A stretch of 64,000 bases of DNA from positions 3,151,548 through 3,215,547 of the forward strand of contig CM055750.1 of NCBI GenBank assembly GCA_029465975.1, written 5' to 3'. The position numbers were made by a program, and so were the translations under genes. Source of the DNA: Dallia pectoralis. Its lineage: Eukaryota > Chordata > Actinopteri > Esociformes > Umbridae. Under the pieces are notes generated by a model. That model had not been told where the DNA came from, made no database searches, and saw only the letters and a program-made list of their open reading frames with translations. Below, in pieces: positions 11,758 through 23,700 of the stretch; within the stretch, counting starts at the first letter, position 1, and the number at the start of each line of letters is the position of its first letter.

Positions 11758-13005
11758 CAGATGGTGGACAGGTATCTGGATCTGGGGCAAGCTGGATGGG
11801 TTTGAGCCACTCTGAGGAACAAAGAGGGAAGCAGTCAGTTGGGAAGGCAGACGCTAGCATGGAAATGACATGGGCTAGCATTTGTGACGAAGAAACACTG
11901 ATGTTTGTCAGTCAGTGTGAGTGTGTGTCTGTCTGCGTACACCATCGCTGACAAATAACTGCGGTTCAGGCCGGTCATGTTACACAACAGGTCTTGGCTA
12001 ACAGTGTTGAGTTGCGGTACTAATATTCCAGTAGATAGACAGACTGTGTAGCCTTTAGATTGTAAGCCTGTATAAGACAGCAGCGAAAAGGACAGGCACG
12101 TTTCCATGTTGGCATCCATGGGTAGCATTGCTGTATGGAGAAGTTGCCAATTGCCTCCTTGAGTGTTGCTGCTGCTATTTGAATGTGCATTTTATCGGCG
12201 GATTTAAATCAATCATTTAATGTGTTTGTGTGGGTGGATGTGTGTTTGTGGTGCATTTGTTTTTGTTTGTGCTGAATTTTTTGAGCCTTTAAACAAGCAA
12301 TGTGTACAATATATTCCCTGTGGGAAATCTAGGTGAGTCGAAGCAACAGCAGTTCATATTTAAAAAAATATATATTTCCAGTCCCTAGCTTCGTACTGGT
12401 GTTTTACTTTTGATCAATCAGCTTTAAAAAGCCGATAATATTTCTAATATTTAAATATTAAAGAATCAACGGATATGTTTCGGAATATTTTTTAGTTTCA
12501 GATCATGTTGAGCCTATAATCGAAACCACACTTGTTGACGCTCCAGATACTCAACTAGTATAAAGGAGGCCAATTTTCTGGCAACCGTTTGCAGCTGTGC
12601 AAACACCAAAGGCGTAGGGTTTTCAAATGATCTATTAGCCTTTCAAAATGATGAACTTGGATTATAAGACCTTGGAACTCAGAAGTGAATGTTGCTAATA
12701 ATGAGCATACTATGTAGATATTCTGCCACGTCAAGCTACAATAGTCACTTAAAACATGAACAGTGTCTACACTGGATTTCTGATCAAATTAATGTCATTT
12801 GAATAGATTAAACATTTTATTTTATTTAGAAAATGTCTATTCGACCCAAAAACTTTGATTGGTATTGCATTTTTTCTTACAATGATTCATATTGCTCCTT
12901 TAAAGATGATACAGTGAGCCATATTATAGATAATATGAACAAAATGTTGTATAACATCTAGACGTTAATGGCTGCACTCATTTGATAGTATTTACGGATT
13001 TACAC
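11758..13005. other. Unresolved stretch after the large minisatellite
   Basis: Begins directly after the last partial 57-bp unit. No gene or mobile element recognised. A minus-strand frame of 97 codons (11,835-12,128) and the tail of a plus frame leaving the array have no recognisable domain. 12,180-12,990 is AT-rich. Confidence 0.4.
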
Positions 13006-13114
13006 TGTGTGTGTGTGTGTGTGAGTGTGTGAGTGTGTGTGTGTGTGTGTGAGTGTGAGTGTGTGTGTGTGAGTGTGTGAGTGTGTGTGTGAGTGTGTGA
13101 GTGTGTGTGTGTGT

Positions 13115-13148
<34 letters not shown>
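13006..13148. repeat. GT microsatellite with GAGTGT interruptions
   Basis: About 140 bp of (GT)n broken at regular points by GA, giving GTGTGAGTGTGT blocks. Open frames across it encode only VCVCVCE-type repeats and are not genes. Confidence 0.95.
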
Positions 13149-13151
<3 letters not shown>

Positions 13152-13389
13152 GCACCAGACATCACCAGAACCGGGTTTTTGGGGCATCAGATGTTTCTGC
13201 TCAGTCTCAAGGGGTTTTTGTGTTTCTCACAGCAGAAAGAGCACCAATTACACGGGCATGACAAAAAGCGATTTGTTTCAATCATCCTGGATAAGAAGCA
13301 CCAGCACACGCAATATCAAAATGGTGTGTACTCTGTTAACATATGCACAGAGTATGTACATGGAAGTTCAGAAGTTTGAACGCCATTGT

Positions 13390-13960
13390 GTGTTTGCAAT
13401 GAAAGGCACTAAATCAGGTTTATTCGCCAAGTCTGTTTACAGAAACAAGGATTTTTTTCTGACCTCTGGCTGCAGCTTTTTAAGACGTACACAAACATGG
13501 CAGAAAGAGCAAAACACGAACTGTCAAGCGACCCTGCCTAGTTGGCATATGTACTGGGTTAATCTAGATTGTGAAATATACATGTATCTCAATTGTGCAA
13601 AGGAGGAATGTCTAGATGTGTGAGCAGAAAAAAAGAGGTTCAAGTATCAAATTGTGCAAAGAAGCGATATCTAGTTATATAGACAGTTGTGCAAAAGAAG
13701 AGCAATGACCAGTTATAGTACCAGATGTCCACCGTGGTCATTTATATCAGAGTCGATAGTGTCCAGTGTGGGGGGGGGGCTAAGGGGAGATTAGGGGCAT
13801 ATTCCTTAGAACCAGCGTCGTGGGGAGGAAGCTGTTCTTGTGGCAGGATGTTTTGGTCTTCATAGACCGTAGCCGTCTGCCAGAGGGGCGAGTTCTGAAC
13901 AGTCCGTTATCCGGATGGGAGGGGTCTGCCTCAGTTTTAGCTGAGTCTCTTAAGACCTAA
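13390..13960. repeat. Teleost dispersed repeat, probably retrotransposon 3' sequence
   Basis: Contains phrases seen in many fish genomes: TTTATTCGCCAAGT, GTGCAAA repeated several times, GAGGAAGCTGTTCTTGTG and CGTAGCCGTCTGCCAGAGG. I recognise the type but cannot assign a family. A short relative of its middle (CTGACC, CTGGCTGCAGC) recurs at 47,270-47,290. The 176-codon frame over 13,093-13,623 runs from the microsatellite into this repeat and is not considered a gene. Confidence 0.45.
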
Positions 13961-15178
13961 TGCATAAAACTTTATTACGATTATTGCAAGACATTTTCAT
14001 GACCACACTGAGCTGTGTTTCATGCACCTGATAACAAAAGGTGAGAACGATATCACCGTTGTGTAATAATGACATGAGTGAAAAACTCTTCTTCGAGCTA
14101 AAGAGTATAAACTTAAATGTAAGAGTGAAGAATGTCGTTTAGCTAGCTATGGCATTCAGAGTTACAGTAGCCGGTTGGCACGGCTGCACATGTGACTCAC
14201 ACAAAGTCACACATCAGCAGTATTCACAGTATTTAAATACCGTTTTGTGCCACACATGAGCCGCTGTGGGTTCAGAGTGTTAAGAAAGGAAGCGGGGGCG
14301 TCCCAGTGGATTCACGATACCTCTTGTTAATGTGATAGCTACCTGTCCTTCTGCGGCCCTCTGTATTATAACTCTCCAAGCAATTAACTGCTGTAGGCCG
14401 ATCGGGGCTCCAGTGCTGAAACGCAGCGATGGGAGTCCCTTCAGCACGGCTACAGCACTGTGAAGATGGAGAGATGGACTGAGAGAAAATGAAGTGAAAG
14501 TGTAAGTGCGTGAGAAAAAGTGGTTAAAGCTCGCTGTGTGCTAAGGCCTCCCAGCCGCAGCTTCTCTGTAATCTCGAGGGAGGGAGATAGAACGGAATTA
14601 GGGAAGAGAAGTAGAGCAGCTATAGAAAGGGTGAAAGCCTCTCCTCTTCTGCCCCCTACTGTACAGGGGAGGAAATTGTAGATGGATGATCAGTGACGGA
14701 TCTGTTTACTTCTGTTTCGATGGTCAGTTTATTAACAAGTCTAAATACATACATGGGGCATATGATATGCAGTGATAAAAATAATGCTGTGTATAAAGAT
14801 TTTAGAGGGCAGGTGCTTTAAATTGAAAAAGATAAACTTTTATAATGGGGGGGGGGTTGATGCCTTGTGCGGATATATATAACTACTTCTGTACTGAAAC
14901 CGCAGAAGACTGTGTGGTCAGTGGGGTCATTGAATCAGCTTCTTTTGCTTCCTGGTCGATCTTTCTGCCATACTCTGATGTGCGTGTCGTTCAACCTTGG
15001 TCCGGTGTCATGGAAGCCAGGAATTGTTTTGTCATGCGGATGTGCGATCTCAGTACAGGGTAGACGGAGAAACAGTAGAGATCTAGTACGGGCATAATCA
15101 GGAGATTATCTGGTTTGGCCCCAACAGCACAAGTCGTTCTGAAGGCAATAGAAATGCAAGCCAACAGGGCTTGTGACA
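13961..15178. other. Unique stretch, no gene seen
   Basis: No repeat or exon recognised. 14,200-14,480 is balanced in base content and carries CAAGCAATTAACTGC and several CpG dinucleotides, so it may be a conserved non-coding element; only a cross-species alignment could show that. A run of nine G is present at 14,846. Two overlapping plus frames of 72-76 codons at 14,845-15,097 show no domain. Confidence 0.3.
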
Positions 15179-16110
15179 TTTACATTTTGCGCATTTAGCA
15201 GACGCTCTTATCCAGAGCGACTTACAATAAGTGCAGGCATTTCACATATAGCTAAAACACACATCAAAAAGGCAATAAGTACATTGTTCCTGGGTGGGTG
15301 CAGGGGGAAGTGCTAGAGATAGAAGGGGTACTAGGAGAGGAGGAATGGGTGATAATCGTAGAAGAATGATTCGGTAGTGAAGTTTCGAACAGTCGAGAGT
15401 TGTGGAGCTCCATTCATGGAGCTACTGGAGGTACAGTTTGAAGAGGAATGTGTTTAGACGTTTTTTGAAGATTGGTAGAGAGTCCGATGATCTGATCTCC
15501 AGAGTGGAGTTGTTCCACCATTGCGGGGCAAGCACGGAGAACAATTTAGACTGAGCAGATCGGGAGTTGCCCTCCCGTAGGGATGGCACTACCAAGAGGC
15601 CTGAGGTGGCAGAACAAAGTGCTCGCGTGGGTGTGTACGGCTTGATTAGTGACTGGATGTAGGAGGGAGCGGTTCCTCTTACTGCCCCATAGGCTAGCAC
15701 CATGGTTTTTTAGTGGATGCGTGCTTCGACCGGGAGCCAGTGTAGTGTGCGGAACAGCTGAGTGACGTGGGAGAACTTTGGTAGATTGAAGATCAGGCGG
15801 GCTGCTGCATTTTGAATGAGTTGCAGGGGTTTGATGGCGCACACAGGAGGCCAGCCAGAAGGGAGTTGCAGTAGTCGAGACGGGAGATGATAAGTGCCTG
15901 GATCAGCACTTGTGCGGCTTCCTGCGTAAGATACGGCCTTACTTTCCGAATGTTGTAGAGCATGTACCTGCAAGACCGGGACACCGCCTTGATGTGTGCA
16001 GAAAATGAGAGGGAGTTGTCAAGGGTCACGCCAAGGTTTTTCCCACATTGGGTAGCGGGGACATCCTTCTGACATTCCGCATTAGAAACCAGAGAGCGAT
16101 ATAAGGTCGG
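15179..16110 (-). pseudogene. L2-type LINE, 3' end of reverse-transcriptase ORF and tail
   Basis: Read on the minus strand, four overlapping frames (16,209-15,793, 15,973-15,710, 15,842-15,546, 15,703-15,422) together give the end of a non-LTR reverse transcriptase: LGVTLDNSLSFSAHI, IISRLDYCNSLLAG, IQNAAARLIFN, LHWLPVEARI, and a C-terminal SLPIFKKRLNTFLFKLYL before the stop. Such motifs are typical of the L2/CR1 group in fish. Changes of frame between pieces show that it is dead. The 3' tail at 15,235-15,180 reads GTAAGTCGCTCTGGATAAGA then GCGTCTGCTAAATG, ending in an AAATGTAAATGT-like run. The 5' part is missing, as in most LINE copies. The protein's role would have been target-primed reverse transcription. 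Confidence 0.85.
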
Positions 16111-19100
16111 TCCGTGAGAACGCTCCTTCAGGTGAGTGCTGTTACCTGAGGTCGACGTGTTAATTGATTCCCGTCGCCTGAACCAAGCGCCCTTGCGAGA
16201 TGGCGGCACGTCGCAGAGATTGTTTTATAGCCGAAACACTTTAATCAGGGCTCTCCTGCGGGAAACATGTGCGCTCACGCAGGGGTTAATCGCGACCCTC
16301 GCTAAAACATTGTGTTAATGGTTAGCACGTGTAATGTCCTCTTACTGACACCTCCAAAGATCGGGTGGTTTTCATAAAGCAAAACAAAGAGATGGGTTGA
16401 AGGCCCTTTGGCGGATGGAGGAGGGGTCTATTTTGACAACTTTATTGCAAAATGTATTGTTACTACAAGCCAGGAGAGGGTTTGACCATTGAGAGAGCTG
16501 TATGGATAGTGCCTGGTGCTTATATGAAAGTACAAGGTTGTAGTTAGTGTGGCATCAACAGAAAGACAAGATGAGCATAATCTGCGAGACGTTCTGATAG
16601 GGTTTTAAGGAATTAAGAGGGTCGTGCAGAATTTGCGTTTCTTATTAATCGATTACGCCAGGCGCGGTCTCTCATTAAGGTCACTCAAATGCTACAGTAT
16701 CTGAAACGCTAATACCTGTTCTGCTTTCAATTAGCAGCTAACGACGTGTGATTTGCGATTGACATTCATCCCGGGCCGACTCCTCTCATGCGACACAATG
16801 TGTTCATAATTGTGGGTTTAGCGAACACATAATACATCTACAAATTACACAGTCATTTGCCAGCCGAGCGCTGGCATGCAGCCCACGCCAGGGTTGTTTT
16901 CCGCTGAGCGCGTCGCATCGCTGTGACTTCGCGAAGGTGAAAAAAACTGTTTGTTCCGCGCTTCACTTAACCTTGATCAATGTGGTCCGGGAGACTGAAG
17001 CCAGGGGTCCAATTTTGCGACGCGCTTTACAGGAACCGGGCAGAACATTGACTGTCAAGTAACCGACACACAATTAATCATGTGCAAAGTCATAAAGCTA
17101 ACAGTAAAGGGGACCACAGTTCGCTCCCGACTGTTCTTTTCCTCCGTTAGTCTTCTTCGAGCCACCTGCTCGGCTGACAAAACGTGCTGCTGTTGCTTAC
17201 GGTCTGGGCTAACATATGCTAACATGGCTCTAGCACCCCCTGGTCCTGTGGAAGACAGTCAGGCAGGCTGCAGATATGGCAAGCAAAGATCCACAGGGTT
17301 ACTGCCTTCTTTTAAAGTGAAGACAATTCCTCTCCCTGCGTTAGCCGAGTTTGCGTTCACCGTAAAAGCTTGATATGTCGGCTGAATCGTATACCGCTTT
17401 TTCATTTGCATCGTAAAAGGTACAGGGATACGGCTTAAGCAAGGCCGTAGTTATGCGCGCGTCAAAGCCACGGGACAAACGGTCTGTGAACTGTCGGGGA
17501 AAACAGATTCGAAGGCGCCAGAGCCGCTAGTCCGTGACAATGAGCCTTGATCAGTGACACGGTAACACGGGAGATGGGCATTATGTTAAATACGGCGGCG
17601 GCCAGGCAGCAGAAACTATGTTTAGAGCAGTTTAGTGACAGCCTTAGTTGCCACTGGTTGACCTGCATACTGGATTTGACTGTTTTAAAAATTCCGCCCA
17701 CACATACACGCACGCACGCACAATACGCACGACTTCAATATTCACAAACGCACGACGACACACCACAACATTAAATATCTCTGAGTGGGAGTGACGACAA
17801 AAAAGGTATTCACCTCTCCTTTGAGCCACCTCACTTCTCTGCAATGTTTGAAGAGGTGAAAGAATATTCTCTTCGGTTTCTAAGAAGCAGCCCTTGATGT
17901 TGAGAGTCTTCAGAGCTCTTTGTAGCCCGCTGGCTGGGCAGAGGCTGGCAGTGATGTGAAGGAGCATCTTTTCCTTTGGACGTTGTGCTACCAGGAACAA
18001 TAGCTGATTCCCGGAGGAGCGGCACCTCCACTGTGGTGGTATAAAGCATCAGTCGTAATGACAAGACAACACTGTGTGTGCTGTGCTTGACAAAATCTGA
18101 TCTCCCCACACACTGGGTTTGCTTCAGCCCGTGTCAATCATGAGCAAAAACGAAAACTCTCTCTCACACGGACAGCTTCTGTGAACATTCGGTACAGAAC
18201 AGTGAAGAGTTTTGGGGACAGGCTCATGATTGTCATTTTATAGAGGATTTAAAATGCACCAGGTCTGTGCTTTGATCCTGAGAAGGAAAGAAGCAATAAA
18301 TTGCTCGGGATTTGGACATGAACTGACATTTTACGGGACATTTTTATCATGCTTTGGCAAGCTGGTCTGTGCAAAATAATGCAACGGTTCTAATCACATT
18401 GCTAACATGTGTTCTCTGCACTGAAAGAACATCATGCAATGTACTTATTTGCCAAATCCTCGGACATTGTCAATTGGCACATCTAATGCATTGGTAGATA
18501 ATCCCCCAAAACCCGACCGAGGTCATGGCTGAATAGTAAAGATATTTCATTTTCAGACAAATATCAAACACAGAGATAAAGAGGACTCAGTCTGGATAAA
18601 TATGTAGTATGTAAGTATAACTAGGATACAGAATATCCCAAAGAGTTATCTATTTAAAAGGTATATCCTAGTTCAATAACAACTGCGCGCTCGGCCGGGA
18701 AGTTTATTCCGCAATCCTGACATTCCAGAGGGAACCCCTCTTCTCTAGTTCCAAGTTCAATATATATCCAGAACTTTTTTCTGATATAAATTCCGGACCA
18801 GTTGATTTTTCAATTGGGGAGAGATGCTGGTCAAATTCGAGGTATCATTAAAAAAGCTTTCCTACAGCCACATAGTTCCACTTGAACCTCCCTTGTTAAA
18901 AAAGGAACAACAGCCTCACCCTTTAAATAATACAACTACAGCACAAATGATTAATTTGGCCACCTGCTTGATGAAACTAACACCACCATACTACAGCTAA
19001 TATAGCCCCTTCCTCAATAGACAGTCTACACAGATTTGCAACACACCCAAATTCCTTTCTATACATATTTCGAAGCTATTCGGAGTAGAGTTCTTTTGGG

Positions 19101-19284
19101 TCCAAAAAGTGTTTTTCTATTTGAACCCATCTCTTTCCCTTCTCAGTGATGTATAAACAAAACATACAACGCTGGAATACTGTTTATTCAGAAACAAAAA
19201 GTAAGGAAATCCTCACTACAGTGCAGCTAGACATTGAAATAAGAGCAGACATATTTCCTTTTCCTCTTGTTGGAAAGGTATGTG
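16111..19284. other. Unique stretch with possible conserved non-coding elements
   Basis: No mobile element or exon recognised. 16,600-16,970 and 17,440-17,700 are CpG-containing, not repetitive and carry TAAT/ATTA motifs (ATTAATCGATTACG, TTTCAATTAGCAGC), as vertebrate enhancers often do; this is inference. Open frames of 60-118 codons on both strands at 17,080-18,109 have no recognisable domains and overlap one another, so none is called. 18,200-19,280 is AT-rich and shows no structure. Confidence 0.3.
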
Positions 19285-19620
19285 CAGTTGAATTTGGATC
19301 TTTACATACACTTAGCTTGAGTCATTATGAGTCATTATTTTTCAACCTCTCCACAGATTTCATGTTTACAAACTACATTTTAGGCAAGTCTGCATAAACA
19401 TCTAGATTGTGGATGACACAAGTAATTTATTCAACAATTGTTTACAGACAGATTATTTCACTTAGGTCCAAAAGATTACATACAATACGCCTAAATCTAT
19501 GTATTGTCCTCAGAAGCCTCTGATAGGCTAATTGACATCATTTTTGTCAATTGGATGTCTACATGTGGATGTATTTTAAGGCCTTCCTCCAAACTCAGTG
19601 ATTCTTTTCTAACAATAAAT
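19285..19620 (+). mobile_element. Sleeping Beauty-type Tc1 left end, truncated
   Basis: Starts CAGTTGAATTTGGATCTTTACATACACTTAG in split form: the outer repeat motif (ACATACACTTAG) near 19,305 and an inner copy (GATTACATACAATACGCC) near 19,474, the paired direct-repeat layout of this group. CAACAATTGTTTACAGACAG and TAGGCTAATTGACATCAT also match the salmonid-type Tc1 elements. The match ends just before the transposase start codon. A second copy in opposite orientation lies at 49,797-50,323. Confidence 0.75.
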
Positions 19621-20119
19621 TTCTGACATTTTAAAATCTCGAACTGACCAGTATTTAAAGGTCAGTCTAAGTACCTTATAGACTTGGACTGTAGTCTGCT
19701 AAGAGTCTTTCCTACCAGCAGGTGAATGCACTTTTCAGACCAGATCTACTGTATGTATCACAGCCACACATAAAACGTGTTTATATTCTTTTTTTCTAGT
19801 TAGCAGGATGTAAGTGCAGCAATGGGGCACTAATCTTCCTTACAACAGCAACAAATGTGTTTCCTACATTTCAAGCTTTCTTTAAAATATGTTATTCCAG
19901 ACTTATAGAAGCAGTTTATTTTGAGAGAGGCTTGAATATGCAAATGCGTAATTGACAGACGGTGGTCTAGATTGTCTAATTCTCTGTGGCCCCTATGTAA
20001 TCATCATTCATTTTATTTTTTTGGTAAAGTGGTTTCTTAATTTGTGCAACCCAAAACAATACGTTTTTCAGATTTTTTTGCAATTCACAGAGGCAGACTA
20101 GTGCAGATGCAGACAGATA
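19621..20119. other. Unresolved stretch
   Basis: AT-rich; no gene or repeat recognised. Confidence 0.3.
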
Positions 20120-20722
20120 TGTCATGTGTGGGTGAGCTGTGTGGTCACAGGGTATGTAGAGGAGAGCACTCCTGTGTATCATGTTGATTAGGAGCACAGC
20201 TGTTTTGGGTTTAGCTAAGCTCCGGGCATAGGTTAGTAAATCAGTGGGCTATTTAAGGTCCCTGGTTAGGTTCACGAGTGCTGGTAATTAATATAATGTT
20301 ACAGAGGTTAGTTAATTAGTGGGCTATTTAAGGTCCCTGGTTAGGTTCACTGGTGCTTGTTATTAATATAATGTTACATAGGTTAGTTAATCAGTGGGCT
20401 ATTTAAGGTCCCTGGTTAGCTTTACATTTGCTTGTTATTAATATAATGTTATGTAGGTTAGTTAATCAGTGGGCTATTTAAGGTCCCTGGTTAGGTTCAC
20501 TGGTGCTTGGTATTAATATAATGTTACATAGGTTAGTTAATCAGTGGGCTATTTAAGGTCCCTGGTTAGGTTCACAGGTGCTTGTTATTAATATAATGTT
20601 ACATAGGTTAGTTAATCAGTGGCCTATTTAAGGTCCCTGGTTAGGTTCACAGGTGCTTGTTATTAATATAATGTTACTTAGGTTAGTTAATCAGTGGGCT
20701 ATTTAAGGTCCCTGGTTAGGTT
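20120..20722 (+). mobile_element. Truncated LTR of type D with internal 75-bp repeats
   Basis: Begins TGTCATGTGTGGGTGAGC, matching the reverse complement of the right end of the complete LTR at 60,427-61,487. The shared part includes ATGTTGATTAGGAGCACAGC and CCGGGCATAGGTTAGT. About 6.5 copies of a 75-bp unit follow (GTTAGTTAATCAGTGGGCTA, TTTAAGGTCCCTGGTTAGG, TATTAATATAATGTTACATA). After 20,722 the match is lost, so the 3' third, with the poly(A) signal, is missing. Confidence 0.85.
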
Positions 20723-23700
20723 AATGTGTGCTTTCGATAGATTTAATTTTACACGTCGCTATAGGTGAGTGTCTTTGTGTTTATGAAATCTGTGTTATTG
20801 TGTTTTCGGATAAGTCGCAATCGCGCAGTTTCATTTCATGTGTAGTTTTTCCATTTGGTCAATTACATCTGACAATAGATGTAGACATAATCACAATATG
20901 TCAAAATGGACTAAACCCTGACAGAGACATTCTTGTGTGGTAAAAACGTCCATAGCTACCAAGCAAATATAAAAACACAACGGGCAGCTGTGGACCTCCA
21001 CTGAATGGCCTACATTTCCTCTCATTTTTAAAGGCCAGATGTGCATCCCGTGGCCCTGGTCGAAATGAGTGCAGTATACAGGGAATAGGGTACCATTTGG
21101 GAGAAAGGCGGGGTTTAAATATAGTCAGCGCAGATGTGCGCAGATGGTGTTGGGAGCGTACAGGTCGTACTGTGGCATTTGAGAATTAGTGAAATCAAGC
21201 ACATAGCTATGAAATGTCAGTTAAAGACACAATGTGTCACAGTGTGCGGTGGGTGGAACTAAAGGGCCCTGTGTGTGTGTGCGTGCGTATGTGTGAGTGC
21301 GTGTGTGTGCGTGTGTGTGAGTGCGTGTGTGTGCGTGAATACCAGTGCACGCATGCATGAGCAGGTAGGGGAAAGAGCATCGGAAAAAGGAGACAAAGGG
21401 AAAAACGGAACATGGAGTGTGCCCTGATTGTGTTCGTTCCATCTGTTGGTTCTCCCTGATCAATGGTTTCCGTCACTCAATGCCGGCCCACACACTTCAC
21501 GTTCGGAACCCCGAGGGTAGTGTGCGCCCCGTCCTGCCCACGGTGCCAAGGAACTTTCATATTCATGCCGACGCAGCGCATGACTGGAGAAATGGATGAG
21601 CGCCTCAGAAGCCTGGCTCGCTGTCACAACTGTCGACTCTTTTGAGGAAAACAACCAACTGTCTGTGGGACAAAATGACCTATGGTATCTGTGCAGTCTA
21701 GACACACCATACTATTCCCCAAGCACTATCCTCGTAACAAGAAAGCGACTGGGTATAGAGACAACCTGCAGAATCTCTTCAAGGCGATACTCTTGCTATT
21801 CTTCAACAGTCAGCACTGTGTGAGAAAGTCTCCCACAAACAGTTCCGTTTCGATCTTTGAACAGCAACTTCTCAAATACAGAAACTACTTTCCTTTTTGC
21901 ATCTGCGAGAGTGACAGCTATTCTGTGCGCAGTAGTTCTCTAGAAGGTTTCTATGTGTGCTTTTTTAGTAATTTAGCAGTGAGTGTTACTGTTGGTACAC
22001 TCACCTTAAGAGAGATAAGTGAATCATTCACAAGACTCAGCAGCTACGCAATGGAGAAGATATGAGCAAATTCAGTGCTAGCAACCAAAAATACTTATTA
22101 AACTTGTAACATACACAGACCAATCAGAGGACTGTCATTACCATGTAACAGTTTAACAGTTATCCTTGAGTTGGTAGGAGTCTGGTAGCCCTTCAGATAA
22201 TTTCAATATAAATATGTATTACGGCTTTTAAACATCCTTGTTTGGGGAGAAAGAGAATTAGTTGTTGTGACTGAAACATAATACGATGATGGTTCAATAT
22301 TCCCCCTGCTGGGGGTGAATATCAAAAAGGTTTTGAGTAACTGGTGTGAAATGCCTAGCCAGATAGCAGTGCATCGACGTAGCATTCAGTGACTCTACTT
22401 GCTAGTTGTTTACGACCGTTGTGGAGCAACGATGACAACGTGTGTTCAGAGGACCATTGGTTTGCTGTCGGAACGTAGAGTCAGCTACACAGACGGACTG
22501 GTCCAACTCAACGTCATACCAAATGTTCGCCAGATCATGACTAGAGGCGGATGGATCTGCGGGACACACACTGTGAGTGAAACCTAGACGCAGAAGTGTA
22601 ATTCGGTGCAAGTTAAACCTGTTTGTTTGGACATCTGCTCCTGTTCACACTCATTTTGATTTCCCTCAGAGAACATGACCATGGGCCGATTCATCTAATC
22701 AACTGTTGTAACGATATTGCTCTTGGAGTCAACTAATTCAATTGTTGTCATCTTAATACATCAGACGCGGAGTCGTGTCGGCCTAATGACCATTTGATTT
22801 GCTCATCAAATAGGTGCTCCTCAACCTGCTTATTCCCTTAACCGGTATTTAATTTGACATTGGCTAATCTTATAAGAGGCCAGAAAACCATTCAGAGACC
22901 AAACGGGGAGAAAGTATCCTTCTCCTGTAACCCATTGCAACTTTAATTTCCCATTCTCCATGTTCACTATCCTGGGGCGTTTTTTACCCGGGCTTTAAAG
23001 GTTATCCAGTGAACCGCGGATGCAGCGATGCGCTGCCCTCTCTTGCCCTCTATCTGTGGGTAGCCTATTAGACATGTGAATGAAGCATTGGCTGATTCTC
23101 TCATATCCTCAGCGGTGCCGGGGCCTGGGGGTCTGGTGGGGGTCTGGTCACGCGCCAGTGGGACGCTTGTTTCTACTGCTGGCCTTGTTAGGCCACGCTG
23201 ATATTTCTGTGGGATTATTTTGGCCGGTTGATTCTGGGTTGGTTTCGTTATTTTGCGATGGAATTCGAGGAAAATCATATATTATATAACACAGGGAAGC
23301 ATTAGCCTAAAGGGTGTGAAAGAACTATGTTCTTTTCAAGTTAAGAGTTTCAACATTTTTGATATTTAATACAATAGTGCCAAATTACTAAATTAAAGGT
23401 GAAAGTATAGCCAACTATAGCCATTACAAGTTGCTCAGCGTTTTTCCCTAGACATCATAATTCCTATTTTTTTGTAACCCTAATATTGGGGGGGAATATA
23501 CACACGTCGAAGAGACAAAGGAAATTTCCCATCACAGTGCTGTAACAGGCTGCATGAGAGAGGAAGGGAACAGCTGCACGAGGTCCCACATATCCAACCC
23601 CCCCCCGTTCATTATTCTAAAGAGGTGTAATAACCTCAGTTTTCCTCTTTGTCACTTGCTGTAAGTATGATGAAACTCAGCAAATTGAGGGGCTGGATAT

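Noticed and set aside
6638..11951. Open frames of 95-518 codons on both strands (ITWEQWAGQKVLQWGCGGL-type repeats)
   Set aside because: They follow from a 57-bp period divisible by three that lacks stops in several frames on both strands; one-base changes in G runs shift frame repeatedly, and no start, splice or domain evidence exists.
12978..13623. Frames through the GT microsatellite, including one of 176 codons
   Set aside because: They begin in VCVCVC-type repeat and continue in a dispersed repeat without a domain.
17080..18109. Cluster of frames of 75-118 codons as a possible gene
   Set aside because: Frames overlap on both strands, lack domains and have no splice-consistent continuation.
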